Source: Pleurodeles waltl
Lineage: Eukaryota > Chordata > Amphibia > Caudata > Salamandridae
Length of the DNA stretch: 64,000 nucleotides
Assembly: GCF_031143425.1 (NCBI RefSeq)
Contig: NC_090448.1
Span: forward strand, 530,986,313 to 531,050,312
Direction of reading: 5' to 3'
In this document: positions 23,081 through 34,899 of the stretch, piece by piece
How positions within the stretch are numbered: position 1 is the first letter of the stretch
Layout of the letters: every line of letters starts with the position of its first letter
The notes under the pieces: model-generated
The model's database searches: none
Seen by the model: the letters and a program-made list of their open reading frames with translations, nothing else
Told to the model about the DNA's origin: nothing
Translations under genes and position numbers: made by a program

Positions 23081-24992
23081 CTACCTACTACAAGGTGAGT
23101 GGCGTATATCTATAATTGGAATCTGTAATATTGAGATCCAATGTGTATGCTTATATTAGTTTAGACTGCATGTGTTGACTTGTGTGAACATGGACTACCA
23201 ACTTTTGATATCGGGTGTGAACCTGCGGTACTTTACGTATCAGCAATTTCTCACTTTAGCCCACTGCTGTTAATGTGGGCACATATTGAATTACCTATAG
23301 CTAGATGATTGTGTGCTGCTTTATACATATTCATGGGCCAAAACATAACACATGGCGGTGACAATTATATTCTTTGCTATCATTTAAGATGCAAGCGAAC
23401 TTTGCATGGGGTCAGATATTACTATACCGACATATTATGACCAAGAGTTTTGATACTCTATGGGCATTTTTCAACTTGAAATCGTGGTATCTGAGTTGAT
23501 ATAGTCCACATGATTATCGGCTAAATTTTGCATGTTCCCATAGTGAATATTGTTCCATTCACACACGCGGAAGTAAACACATAGTCCTTGTACAAGATAG
23601 TTTACGTTTTTTTACTTGAGGAGCGAGCGGCCTCTAGATGGTCCCTACAGATTTCCTTACCGGTATCTTTCACACTGAATGGCTCATTTTTTGTTGGTTA
23701 CTGTCTTTGTTTGTTCACAGGCTTATCATGGCTGTAGCTCTCTGAATTATTGGTACAACTGGGAGACGCTTTAAGGATTACACCATAGGTATGCTGGTGT
23801 TACTAAATATTCTTGTGTCACTATCTTTTCATAAGCACAGATGTACTTTGTGCTTACTACCAGTCACACTGATTCAATCTAGCGGATTTTTGAAGCATGG
23901 TTCTTGTAGTACAACACAATTTTTCGTTTTGGTGCGTTCTCTTTCGTATATAGAAGAATACTACTATTGTGAAATATATGCCACTTAAATTTTTAATGGG
24001 CAGGCACGGATTTACGTTGGGGAGTATCATATTGGTTACGTTTGACATACATTAATCTTTTTAATTTAGGAATAAAGGTGCTTCATATTCCATTGAATAT
24101 TGTTTTTCCTGGTTCTTTTGTAACTGATATCAGCAGGGACAGCTTTCGTGTGGTGCAGCCGCACAGGGTGCTGACCTGGATGTGGGGGCGCAGACCTCAG
24201 GGGGACACTGTGTTTAGCAATTACTTACAAAACTTGCGATTTAAAAGCACCTGCTTAAAAGTTCCTTGTGCCTCCAGCCTTCAGGAAGCAATTAAAATGT
24301 CAAGATAACTCGTGTGATTAATGTTTTTGCCAGAGAGAGAGAGAGAGATCGGCATTTTGTCCAGTGGCAATGGAGAGATGGAGGGTACTTTTGCCGACTG
24401 GTAGTGAGGGAATCCGAGGAGGTGACCATGGGGTGGGGGGCGACAAAAAAGATTGCTGCACCGGGCGCCACCAGCGCTAAAGCCAGCCCTGAATATCAGT
24501 CACTACCTGGGCCACCTGACAGATACCATCCTGATTAACATTGGTTGAATTATAGGATTTCTTAAAAGTTTCTAAATCGAATTGGGAATTGTTACACTTG
24601 AACACCAATTATGTGATAATGGCATGTTGTCTTCTATTGCAGTGCTCGGAGGCACAATATGATACTGACTACATATTTATAACTTATGATCGTGGCTCTC
24701 TCTATTCTTTCTTCTTCTCACCTCTGGGGCATAGAAAAAGATGTATCCCAAGTCCAAGAATTTCAGCCACTACTAATGCCCATGTATGGAAACCGCTTTC
24801 TTCCAATGTCTACCATTCAGCTCATTGGCCTTGGTGATGGGTCTTTCTTTCAATGTTTTTTGTCACATAAACTCATAAGTGATACAATTATTTATCATCT
24901 AGGTGTTGAACACATGGTCACAAATACAATTATATATTTTCCTGTTTTCATCAATATGCAAAACCTGAAACGCTTGTACATCAGTTTTTGCA
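23081..24992. other. Anonymous sequence with repeat fragments
   Basis: Contains (GA)n at 24334-24349 and, near 24460, GCACCGGGCGCCACCAGCGC followed by TAAAGCCAGCCCTG, wording seen in common dispersed repeats. The part leading to 24993 may be the 3' region of a Penelope-like element. No coding signal. Confidence 0.35.
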
Positions 24993-25030
24993 GCCTTGAG
25001 GAAGTCGTAATGATGAAACACGTGTCAGCT
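24993..25030 (+). ncRNA. Hammerhead-like motif, decayed
   Basis: CCTTGAGGAAGTCGT, then TGATGAAACACGTGTCAGC. This follows the order of the Penelope-type hammerhead (CTGANGA, stem, GAAA, short CG stem, GTC) with the first core element decayed. AGAATAAACAT follows about 35 bp later, as after the other motifs here. Confidence 0.35.
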
Positions 25031-28000
25031 GTAAATAACATTCTGGAAACTTGGTTCTTTTGAAGAATAAACATAAATTTTTACCTAAAGGTGGGACTTG
25101 AGAGTTCTGGAAAACCTAAGTGCTATTGCAGTTATCTTGGTGGGTATATTATTTACACCGTTTAAAACATGCATAATTCAACTACAAATTACCATATGCC
25201 ATCTGCGTGTCAACAAAAGGCAGTATGTTTAAGTTAAAAAGAAATGAGAAAATAAGATATAGGAACGTGACAAAGCAAAAAACACAGAGGGTGTTAGTCT
25301 AATATGTTCTTCTTAATGGGCTCTGCGCGAGTCTTCCTTCTAACAAAGGGAAATAGGGCACACACACGCAAATCGATCGATTGCAGGCTTTTTAGTCTCT
25401 GGCTGGTTTCTATTCTTTCTGTCTGAGGAGGTGAGATGCCTTTCCCCTTCTATGTCAAGTGTTACTCGTGTTTTGTGAGGTGATAATGGTTTAAAAGTAT
25501 GAACTTCAAATCCGCGTCACCCCGTTTTAATTTCTTCCCAAAAGGGTGAAAGGGGCACCATTTGAAAGTTTAATTTGTGGCGCGCACCCACTATCTTTTA
25601 GGAGCAGGAGGAAGCAGACCTTGTCCTAATATTTATCGTAGTCTTGCTGCCCATCTGCTGGAGCTCGGCAGAGAAGGATTTGCTGCTAATCCTTCAGCCC
25701 CCATCTGCGGGGGTTCATGCTGCTGACCAGAAAAGCTGCGCGCGATGAGGTTTACTTAATTAAAACTCCTGTTCCGGAGGGCACTGGACATCAGACCGCG
25801 GAAGAAAGCGCTTCCTTACCACAATGTCTAGTACGGATGTGAGGCATGAGAGCGTGAAAATGTCACTAATTAGAATAATATTAAAGAACACATTGAAGGA
25901 ATGCGGGCCTGTAACATAAAGCTACCTGTTACCTCCTGGAAGTATTGTTCCTTTAAAATTGCAGGATTTAAAACCGGAAGAGGATCTGCAGCTATCAATA
26001 TTACTCCTGCATATGAACACACATCTAAATTTAACATTGTCATAGAAACTGGGTTATATAGCGTTCCCGTTACAAGTTATGCTCTTTGCATTCGTGGAAC
26101 TAAAACCACGTGCAAACTTTTAATAAATAATAATCATTCTAAAAAACTAGAAGTTAGTGTAGAGGTTATTAATATAATACATTATGCCTGCTAAGAAACA
26201 GCGATCCTCACCGGCGGATTGTTAGAGTTTCACCCTCAGAATATTTTGAAAAATACTACCAAATAGCGCATTTTACACGTCAGGTTCCCTAGAAAAGTAT
26301 CGAAAACGACAACTCAAATAATCTGCTTATGCAGCGACACCAATTTTCAAAATTTTGCAGCCTTCGTTAGTTTTCTTCAATTTTTTTTCATACAGCCTCT
26401 TCCAGCAGGTGCATAGTTGTTATTGATAAATGAAGATTGGGTAATTTTTTCCTTGTTTCAGTGCCTACCAAGTAGATTCCAAATCAAATAATAAGGCAGA
26501 AAATATTCTTATAAGGGGAAGCAAAATGAAGGAGAGCTGTCAGAAACTCGGGCTTTAAACAACAGTGCTATTTCTCAGGTAATAGAGAACGTACAGGCTC
26601 AGATAGCAGATATATCACTCAAGTTACAGAGTCCTTACAAGTTTAGAATCTCTCGGTGGATTCAGAAATGTATATGCCAATGGAATGGAAAGTCATCAGT
26701 ACAGATCATAAGCACGTCCACATAAGTCATGAATTAAACATAGCCATAGCTACCAAGTGCCTTTGGACACCAACACCGTAACATCAGCAACAGGCATCCC
26801 ATCTAACATAAATTATTACTGAGGTATGAGGATTAAATATGTTACAGAAATACACTAATTTTGTCATCATATTAAAGATGTTTTAATAAAAACATGTATT
26901 CCCAGCGGCGGTTTCTTCTTGATGGCGGTGGGTAAAAGTAGTATGGCAATGAAAATATTTCATTGCCCTTTTATTCTTAGTGGCGCAGGGCGCACCAGCC
27001 CAGAGACATGCTTGGCATGTCCTCTGCTGCCGGCAGCAGAGGACTGGAATAATGCCTGGACTGGACTCTCCACAGTGTGCATTTCACTTTGGCTGACTGG
27101 TTTGCACCGGCCAAAGTGACATACGAATAGTGAGTAGGTGCAACACGTCAAACAGTAAGAAAGTGACAATACACCATGAAAGGAGCCCACAACAGAGTTA
27201 GAAACACAGAGTAGATTTTAATATATAAAACAAGACCAAAAATTACAAAAATCCAATTAGTAGAACCGGAGATACTGAATTACATTTTTTTAAGTATAGC
27301 ACAAAGAAGCAAGAAGTGCTGTTGGGGTTATCTAGTTGCACTGGACGGGGCAGAGTCACAAGTTCAGGCCAATCAACATGGAGCATGGGCTGGCTACTGG
27401 GACCCAGATAGGCCACTGATCAAAGTATTTCAAGTCCTGGTTCTGGAGCGTTGCATGTTTCTACATTTAAGATACGCCATGCAACTGAGGCAATGCATTG
27501 TTTCCAAAATGCGGCGAGGCTGTGGTGCAAGGTCCTTTTGTGTCGATGCTGAGGATCCTGTCGACAGGGTTTGTGATGTGAAGGCCAATGTTGGGGATGC
27601 GTTGCACAGTTGAGGCAATGTATAGATTCAGAAGAGCGGTGAAGCTATTTGGAATTCTCTTTTTTTGACTACCAGCATTATATTGCATCATTGTTGCATT
27701 GTCCTTCTCCTAGATTAGTCTTTTTGAACCTTGACTCCTGTTGGATATTTTACTTGGGACATCTCCAGAGGTACCCTTGTTTTGGAGGTAAGTATTACTG
27801 CCCTGGGGTAGAGGTGACTGTGTATGTAAAGCATGTAATTTATGTACCACTATGCACAACTAGCCAGCTATTGACCATGACGTGATGGTTTCATCTATAT
27901 TTCCTCTACACAGTACACTAACTCTTCCGGACTGGGTTTTTTATCATGTTTATCATTTGTTTGGATGGTCACTTCATTGGAGTAACTAGAGGCATCTGTA

Positions 28001-28112
28001 TAGGCTCTTATCACTTGTCACTCTTCTTTATTGTGTTATCCTCATATCTTTGTTTACTAGATCAGCTCTGGGTTACAGCTCTTTCAGACATTGCCTTACA
28101 TCGAAGTCTTGC
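25031..28112. other. Anonymous sequence, 3.1 kb
   Basis: No gene recognised; short frames lack codon or motif support. 26890-27180 has CCCAGCGGCGGTTTCTTC and an inverse GCTGCCGGCAGC and may be part of a non-autonomous DNA element. Confidence 0.4.
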
Positions 28113-28163
28113 ACCCTGAAGAAGGTGGCAGCCGCTTGGCTTTCCCACCAAAATGCGCATCAG
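28113..28163 (+). ncRNA. Hammerhead-like motif
   Basis: CCCTGAAGAAGGTGG, then TCCCACCAAAATGCGCATC. CTGAAGA fits the core CTGANGA, GGTGG/CCACC can form stem II, and AAAATGCGCATC stands where GAAACGCGTC is expected, so the second core has changed. Confidence 0.4.
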
Positions 28164-29162
28164 CAAAATCTAGTGGATGGAAGGATCACAACCATTAAAA
28201 TGTACAGCAGAATGTTTGATATATGTTGTCACAGAAATGTAATCTGTAAAATGATTTTCTTTCTGCTGCCACCATTAAACTGTTATGGAATTAGTATCAT
28301 TGCTATAGAACTCAACTAGATGCTTTTAGTAATATCTTGTTGATGAATTGTATCTATGTTCAAAGTAGGAGAAGTGACCTTACTACACCCCTGTTTCTGT
28401 TAGAGTTTCTGGGGAAGAGTATGATATTGTCCTGAATATATGTGGTATGAGTTTGATTGAATGCTTGAAATCTTTTTTATAGTGTGTGAGGCCTTTGACC
28501 CAGTTACATACATACACGGTTTGTGTTATGACAGAGCAAACTGATTTTATGTTGGATACAAGTGTGTTATTTGAATGTTGTATTGTATTATATAATTAAT
28601 GTTGAACATTGCAACCAGATTTAATATCCAATAAAACTGTTTACAATACACATTTGCCTCCTTTGTATTTGTACTGCTCCAATGAGTTGGATTTAAACCA
28701 ATATTCATATGATTCTTGACTTTTTCTTTTATTCTCGGCAGCTGTCTTGTAGCTTTCTACGTTGTACTCACCGGCTTTGCTGCCCATGTAGCATTCTGCT
28801 TCTAGGGGCCCTCTTTTAAAGTGTAATTGACTTTCTTCTTCCTCCTGTCTGTCCTTCTTCCTATGGAGAAAGCAGGAGTTTGTTTTTATGTTTAGTTTCT
28901 GTTTTAGCATTATTCCTTCTTCCTTTCTTTGTGTAAAGAGCATTGACTTAGATGCTGCATGAGATACTGAGGGTGTGAGGGTAAGTAGAGGCTCTTGTCG
29001 ATTTCTGATTCATCCGCCACCTCACAGGAACACTTCCCATTGACCATTGGCATGCAACCCCCTATTGAATCTCCCCCTTCAAGGGAGACTGAATTCCAAA
29101 TCATGGGCGCAAGATGTTGTATTCACTGTCATCATCACACGCCGACTACAACTGCAGACAAA
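28164..29162. other. Anonymous sequence
   Basis: AATAAA at 28631 is near a local 3' end-like stretch. Otherwise no feature seen. Confidence 0.35.
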
Positions 29163-29332
29163 GGGCCAGATTTAGATATTGGTGAACAGGTTACTCTCTC
29201 ACAACGGTGACGGATATCCCGTCCGCCAAAATCAAAATCCCAAAGAATATAATGGGATTTAGATTTTGGCAGGCAGGATATTCATTACTGTTGTAACGGA
29301 GTGAGCTGTCCGCCAATATCTAAGTCAGGCCC
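29163..29332. mobile_element. 170-bp MITE
   Basis: Begins GGGCCAGATTTAGATATTGG and ends CCAATATCTAAGTCAGGCCC, so the ends are inverted copies with a small indel. The middle pairs around an AATCCCAAAGAATATAATGG segment. AAA on both sides may be the TSD. Confidence 0.75.
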
Positions 29333-31091
29333 AAAGTCTTAGTTCACTCTCCTACAGTCCTTAGTGCTTTCTGGGATTCTTCCTCTGGCTCATATGAACA
29401 GCTTCTCAGGAGTTTCTAGCAGCTGCTTTCCCCCTGCTGATGCTAGTCCCGGTTTGCCAACCCAAAAGGACCCCCAATACCCTTGCATACATGTTCACTT
29501 AATGCATATATGGAACAAAGAATCCTTCATGAGTAGGTATAATGCAGTAAGGTTGACAGCAGCATCTGGATCCTCTATAGGGAGAATTACTACAATGCGC
29601 CTGTGCCAGGTAGAGCAGTCCTAATGCATACACCAGACTGCTATATCTGTGCACCAGATGAGGAAGCACAGCACAGCATAGACCCCATCCACTGTTATAA
29701 TGTCCCTCTTGGAGGGGCTGCTGCTCTAGGGAAAGCCTGAAAGTGGTCAAAACACTACATAATCAAATCATCACTGGAGAAGTAACAGAAATTACATCAC
29801 AGCTCAGTCATTTGTTTGTTTACTGCAACATTCACCACCAACGAGCCTACTGTACAGTATAAGCTGCCACGTCATTATGTTTACATTGGGTGGCCATCTT
29901 AGGTGTAGGATATCCACAGTGTAGGATATCCACAGTTCATCATGCCAATTTGTGTTAGCCCTACTGCTGTTGGCACACATAGCATGCTGCGCTATTCTAT
30001 TTTTTCATCTGCAGTCAACACTTCAGAAGAGGCTGCTGGGGAGATGGAGAGCCACATGTACGGTTTTATCTAGGCAGTGGGCAATATTAATGCACCTTCA
30101 TAGCAGTGAAGATGTGAATATAGGTACTGATTCGGGACATCACAGGACAAATACAGGTTTACTTGGCTCCAGATGTGATAACTGCGGGCAGATGTATTCA
30201 TTGTTTGCTCAATGTAGTGCTTTAACCAAGGTTGTTCTGCAGCATTGCATAAGGGGGAAAAGCAGACCCATATTTATTAAAAGTGGACACTGCTGCTCTA
30301 ATCCCCTTTGCTGGCACACGCACAGGCTATCTAATCTAATGTCCCATCCATTGCATCATGGGGCAGTGGTGTATGTGTCATGGCTAGCTTATCATTGTAC
30401 TGAAAGCATGCCCTTCGAACACAAATCCTATGCCTAGATGAATTCTGAAATATTTCACACACTTGTTGTGTAGTGTAGCACACAAGCAACATGTAGAATG
30501 TTTGTAGAAATTAAAACATTTCTCTAATTTAGCTCATGTTTCAACGAGACACGCTTCAACAAGGCCTTATTTTTTCATCAAAGCCCGATCTGCTACTCTT
30601 AGCAGATAAGGCTTTGTTTCGTAAACGATGGGTTTCTGAGCAGATTGCCCATGTTTCTCTCATTTAATGCCCCATTGATACAAAGCGTTGCCATGCAGCA
30701 CAACGTGCTATTACCACTGAGAAAAGGGCACCATTCCAGCCCAAAATACGATTTTCTCCAGAAAGTAAATGCCCATCGAAGACTTTGCGCCATTTTGTAT
30801 CACTTTGCATGACTGCACCGGTGCAGAATCCTGGTAAGCCTGCCTCTTGCAGTATTTTACTGCAGGTGCCCTGAAGCCACCTTTCAGTTGGATTCAAACT
30901 GAGCACCAAACCACTTCTTTAGCACGTGATCCCCTGTGTAGCATGGGAGAGCAGTCCACGGCTTTTTCAGGGATGTGGTGTTGGTTATAAACTCAAGATT
31001 ACGCAAAGCACCCAATACTACCTAATGAATCAATGTTCAGCCAATGCTTTTACTATAAGAAAGAAAAAGTAATTTAAACAACAGTGAACTG
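29333..31091. other. Anonymous sequence
   Basis: Only a doubled GTGTAGGATATCCACA at 29904-29936 stands out. No gene. Confidence 0.4.
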
Positions 31092-31572
31092 TGGCCCAGA
31101 TTTAAGAGGGCGTAGCGCCACTTTACCGCCGCCTTAGCATAATTGTTTTGATGCTAAAGTGGCATGCATTGCACCACTTTGTAAACCTTTGCTCTATATT
31201 ATGCATGCACCATGCATAATGTATACAAAGGGGACATTCTCCCGTTAGGGGGGCAAAAAAAACAGCACAAAAAAATCGAAGAGATTTTTTTTTGGCACTT
31301 TTGCGCTTGTTCAGAGCAGGTATTAAAAGGAGGCATGCCATTGTTTTTATTGGGCCCCTCTGTACTGTTCAGGGTTAGTGCCAAAATGTTGGTGCTATCC
31401 CTGAATAGTAAATCAATAGCATCAGAAATTCTGACGCTATTGCCACCTAACCTGCGCCATGGTGCGCCGTATTTTTAATATGGCGCGCACATGGTGGGGG
31501 TAGGGGGTGCAAGGGGCTGCAAGAAAAGTCTCACTATACGTATTTTAGCGTCACTTCTCTTAAATCTGGCCC
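31092..31572. mobile_element. 481-bp MITE
   Basis: Left end GGCCCAGATTTAAGAG, right end CTCTTAAATCTGGCCC. Internal words GCGCCACTTTAC and ATTATGCATGCACCATGC recur, diverged, in the MITE at 50485. The right flank is TAA; the left flank has changed. Confidence 0.75.
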
Positions 31573-31670
31573 TAAATACTAAACGTTAGACTACCAAAGT
31601 ACACAATCAAACCAAGAGCCCTCTAGGCTCTCCTGAACCAGTGGTCTGTATAATAACAGAATAAATCCTC
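31573..31670. other. Spacer
   Basis: Nothing seen. Confidence 0.4.
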
Positions 31671-31857
31671 TTCCTATGTGTTTATCGCAGGGTTCACAAT
31701 TTAAAACATGTTCCTATTCTATTTGTCACAGGGTTCATAAGGTAAAACCCCTTACTATTTTATTTGACAGGGAGTTTATAATGTGAAACCCCTACCAACT
31801 GTATCTATCAGAGATGTCACAATGTAATAATGCTGTTTGTTGTATTTGTGAGTGGGG
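31671..31857. repeat. Degenerate 41-bp minisatellite, 4-5 copies
   Basis: Units start at 31671, 31711, 31752, 31793 and 31834. Each has a TATTTGTCACAGGGTTCAYAA-like core followed by AAAACCCC or a variant. Steps are 40, 41, 41 and 41 bp. Confidence 0.7.
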
Positions 31858-32465
31858 CGCAATCCGCACTGCCCGTTCCTACTCCCCAAGAAGGCTATGA
31901 CAGCTGCTGTTGCATCAAAATGTGATAAAGATCACCAAAATGACCTGTCTCTGCCTTCCTTTTAATTATTTATTGTGATTAAATGATCTCTGGCAGACAG
32001 CTGCAGTTATCTCTAGTCAGACCTAAACTGCAGTCAAAGTAAGTCTGGGCATAATTTGTGTTACGATGGTGTAATTTAGTCGAATTTCAGTAATTTCACA
32101 TCACTCTTGTTACATGAAGTTTCTAAAATGATGCTGCTTCTCTTAATTACAAGTCACTTGCAGTAAAAAGTTACCAAGAAAGTTCCATTTGCTGATTTCC
32201 ACGAACAGACAGAACAAGAACAACTGAATGCGAAATCCTGGTTTTTGCAGTGCTTTTTCTTTTTTGCACTATTATGTTAGCATGAAATGCATCCTCACAG
32301 CCAAAGTGAACACAACAGTGCATTTTTAGCACCAACTGGCAGTTTTGTATTTTATGCAATTATGTGTAATTCTGCTTAATTTTTCTAAAATGCATTGTAG
32401 TTGGAAAAAAAAAATCAACTTTGACGCAGCCCTAAATCGAATTTTCCTCCACAGTTTTAACACTT
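31858..32465. other. Anonymous sequence
   Basis: No feature seen. Confidence 0.4.
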
Positions 32466-33388
32466 GGGGCCATATTTATACTTTTTGACGCAAAACTGCG
32501 CTAACGCAGTTTTGCGTCAAAAAAATTAGCGCCGGCTAACGCCATTCTGAAGCGCCATGCGGGTGCCGTATTTATTCAATGACGTTAGCCGGCGTTAGCC
32601 GCCGGCGCTGCCTGGTGTGCGTGAAAAAAAATGACGTACACCAGGCAGTGCCGGCGTAGGGGAATATGGAGCTTGGGCGGCAAAAAATGGGGCAAGTCAG
32701 GCTGAGGCAAATTTTTCGCCTCAACTCGATTTGCACAATTTTTTTCAACTCCCAACCCCCATTGAAATGACTCCTGTCTTAGCAAAGACAGGAGTCATGC
32801 CCCCTTGCCCAATGGCCATGCCCAGGGGACTTCTGTCCCCTGGGCATGGTCATTGGGCATAGTGGCATGTAGGGGGGCACAAATCAGGCCCCCCTATGCC
32901 ACAAAAAAATTAAATAAAAATACTTACCCGAACTTACCTTAATGTCCCTGGGATGGGTCCCTCCAGCCTTGGGTGTCCTCCTGAGGTGGGCAAGGGTGGC
33001 AGGGGGTGTCCCTGGGGGCATGGGAGGGCACCTCTGGGCTCCTTCCGAGCCCACAGGTCCCTTAACGCCTGCCCTGACCAGGCGCTAAAAAACGGCGCAA
33101 AAGCGGCTGGCCGTCATTTTTTTTGACCCGCCCAGTCCCGGGCGTGAATTTTGCCCGGGAGTGTAAATACGGCGCACATGCCTCGGAGTCGACTTTTTAT
33201 ACGGGAACGCCTACCTTGCATATCATTAACGCAAAGTAGGTGTCCACGCTAAAAAATGACGCAAACTCCATGGACTTTGGCGCTAGACTCGTCTAACGCC
33301 AAAGTATAAATATGGAGTTAGTTTTGCGTCGGAATTGCGTAAAAAAAGACGACGCAATTCCGGCGCAAACAGAGTATAAATATGCCCC
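32466..33388. mobile_element. 923-bp MITE (TATTTATACT family)
   Basis: Starts GGGGCCATATTTATACTTTT and ends AGTATAAATATGCCCC. The right flank is TAA; the left flank (CTT) has changed. It shares termini and interior with 48335-49246 and 51844-52729, including the hairpin ACTCCTGTCTT/AAGACAGGAGT (32770-32796) and a second hairpin around CCCAGGGGAC/GTCCCCTGGG (32820-32848). No gene. Confidence 0.85.
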
Positions 33389-34094
33389 TAAACCTCTTCA
33401 CCTCCCGTCTCACCCATCCATATGTACTACCTGCTACACATTCCTCCTCACTCTCTCAAGTGCCTCTCCAATTTACACAATTCCTTCTCAGCATCTCGCC
33501 TTGCCTGCACATCATCCCTACATGGCGCTTCAACCCCCTCCCCAAACCATTTCTTGGTGTTCATATAACACACAGCTGTTCTCCCTAAGCTCTCTCCCTA
33601 CTATTCCTCTATCCCTCCCTCCACAGTCCCGTCTCCCTCCTCTACCACCACTGTCTTTTTATTTAATCATCTGGAGTGCCACAACATGTTCATATTGGCT
33701 GCACACCCAAAGTCAATGCAGCCTGTTAGTGCCTATATGGAACCTGAAGTGCTACAATGTCTGAAAGTTGCTGATGACCCCTGAGGTATAATGGAAAGCG
33801 TAGTGCAGTCAGCAGTAATGTGGGGACAATAAACCAAAGGTATCTGGCTGTATGGGTCAATGAGAACGTGGGATCTTTTCTCTAGTTACTGGGTTGATGC
33901 AAAGGAAAGGTTTAGGAGAGCTGGGAAACGTTGATGTGGAGGAAGAATCAGTCAAAAAAGACCTAACAGATGTGATGTGAAAGAAAATGTGAGGCGGTGA
34001 GTGCTGTTGTAATGTGGTGGGGGCTATTGAGGAAGGGGCATCAGTGACTGGTGATGGGAGAAGGCAGACAGGTTAATGGGTGAAAGGTGCTCAT
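33389..34094. other. Pyrimidine-rich spacer and Penelope-like 3' fragment
   Basis: 33390-33670 is C/T-rich. At 33770-33805 CTGATGACCCC and GGAAAGCGTAGTGC form a decayed hammerhead-like pattern, followed by AATAAACC near 33829. No gene seen. Confidence 0.35.
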
Positions 34095-34798
34095 TGTCAC
34101 GTTTTGTCCCTCTCTTACCGTTTTTGTTCGGTTGAACAGGAGTCCGACTTTGATTCTTGCATGTCCTGGTTTATCTGAGATAGGGGCAATCCTTTCAAGT
34201 AGCTACAGTGCTACCGACAATGAGAACGCCAAGGCAGACCGTGCCTTCCAGAAGGAGTCCCACAGAGGAAAAAGCCCAAAGGGAAAAAACCTCTTGTGCA
34301 CAGGAACTCCAGAAGATGAAAATAAAGATCTAGTAAAGAGTAGCAGTAAAACAGAGACTCTACGCCCAAGACTTAAAGGAAAATGTAGAGAAAGGAAAAA
34401 CAAACCAGAACTGCCAACAGGAACTGCCAACAGGAGTCACCAATAGGAACTGCCAATAGGAGCAAAGATCCCCCAGCAAGCAATATTAGCAACGGAAGGA
34501 AGAGAAGAAACCAGTCCCTTATCTAACCTAGAACAGGAAGTGACAAGCAGGAAAAAGAAAAGACACCATCTAGGATAGGGAAATGATAATGAAGGAAAAC
34601 AGAAAAAAACGCTATATTGGATTGGGACAAACAAAACCATCCTAAGCATGCTGAGAACTGCAGAGGAACATGGGAAAAAGAAGCAAACAGAACATGAACC
34701 AACAATCTGCAGTTCAAATAAAAGAGAAAGGAACAAAAATATGGCCCCAGGAACCCCAGAGAGGTAATAAAGATTTGTAGCAAAGATCTATTATCACA
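34095..34798 (-). repeat. 3' LTR of the chromodomain gypsy element
   Basis: In plus reading it starts TGTCACGTTTTGTCCC and I place its end at TTATCACA, so the minus strand starts TGTGATAATAG. It aligns with 39705-40159. The outer boundary at 34798 is less certain because the other copy is shortened. Confidence 0.65.
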
Positions 34799-34899
34799 GT
34801 TGGTATTCAGCTAACCACGGTGAGTTTGTTCTTGTGCATTGTTGGACGTATCCGCAATGCTACCGTAGGCCGCCAAAAAAGGCCGCAGCAGGTCTTACA

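Noticed and set aside
25901..26194. 97-codon plus frame in anonymous DNA
   Set aside because: Looks protein-like at first, but I see no domain, splice context or homologue that I know.
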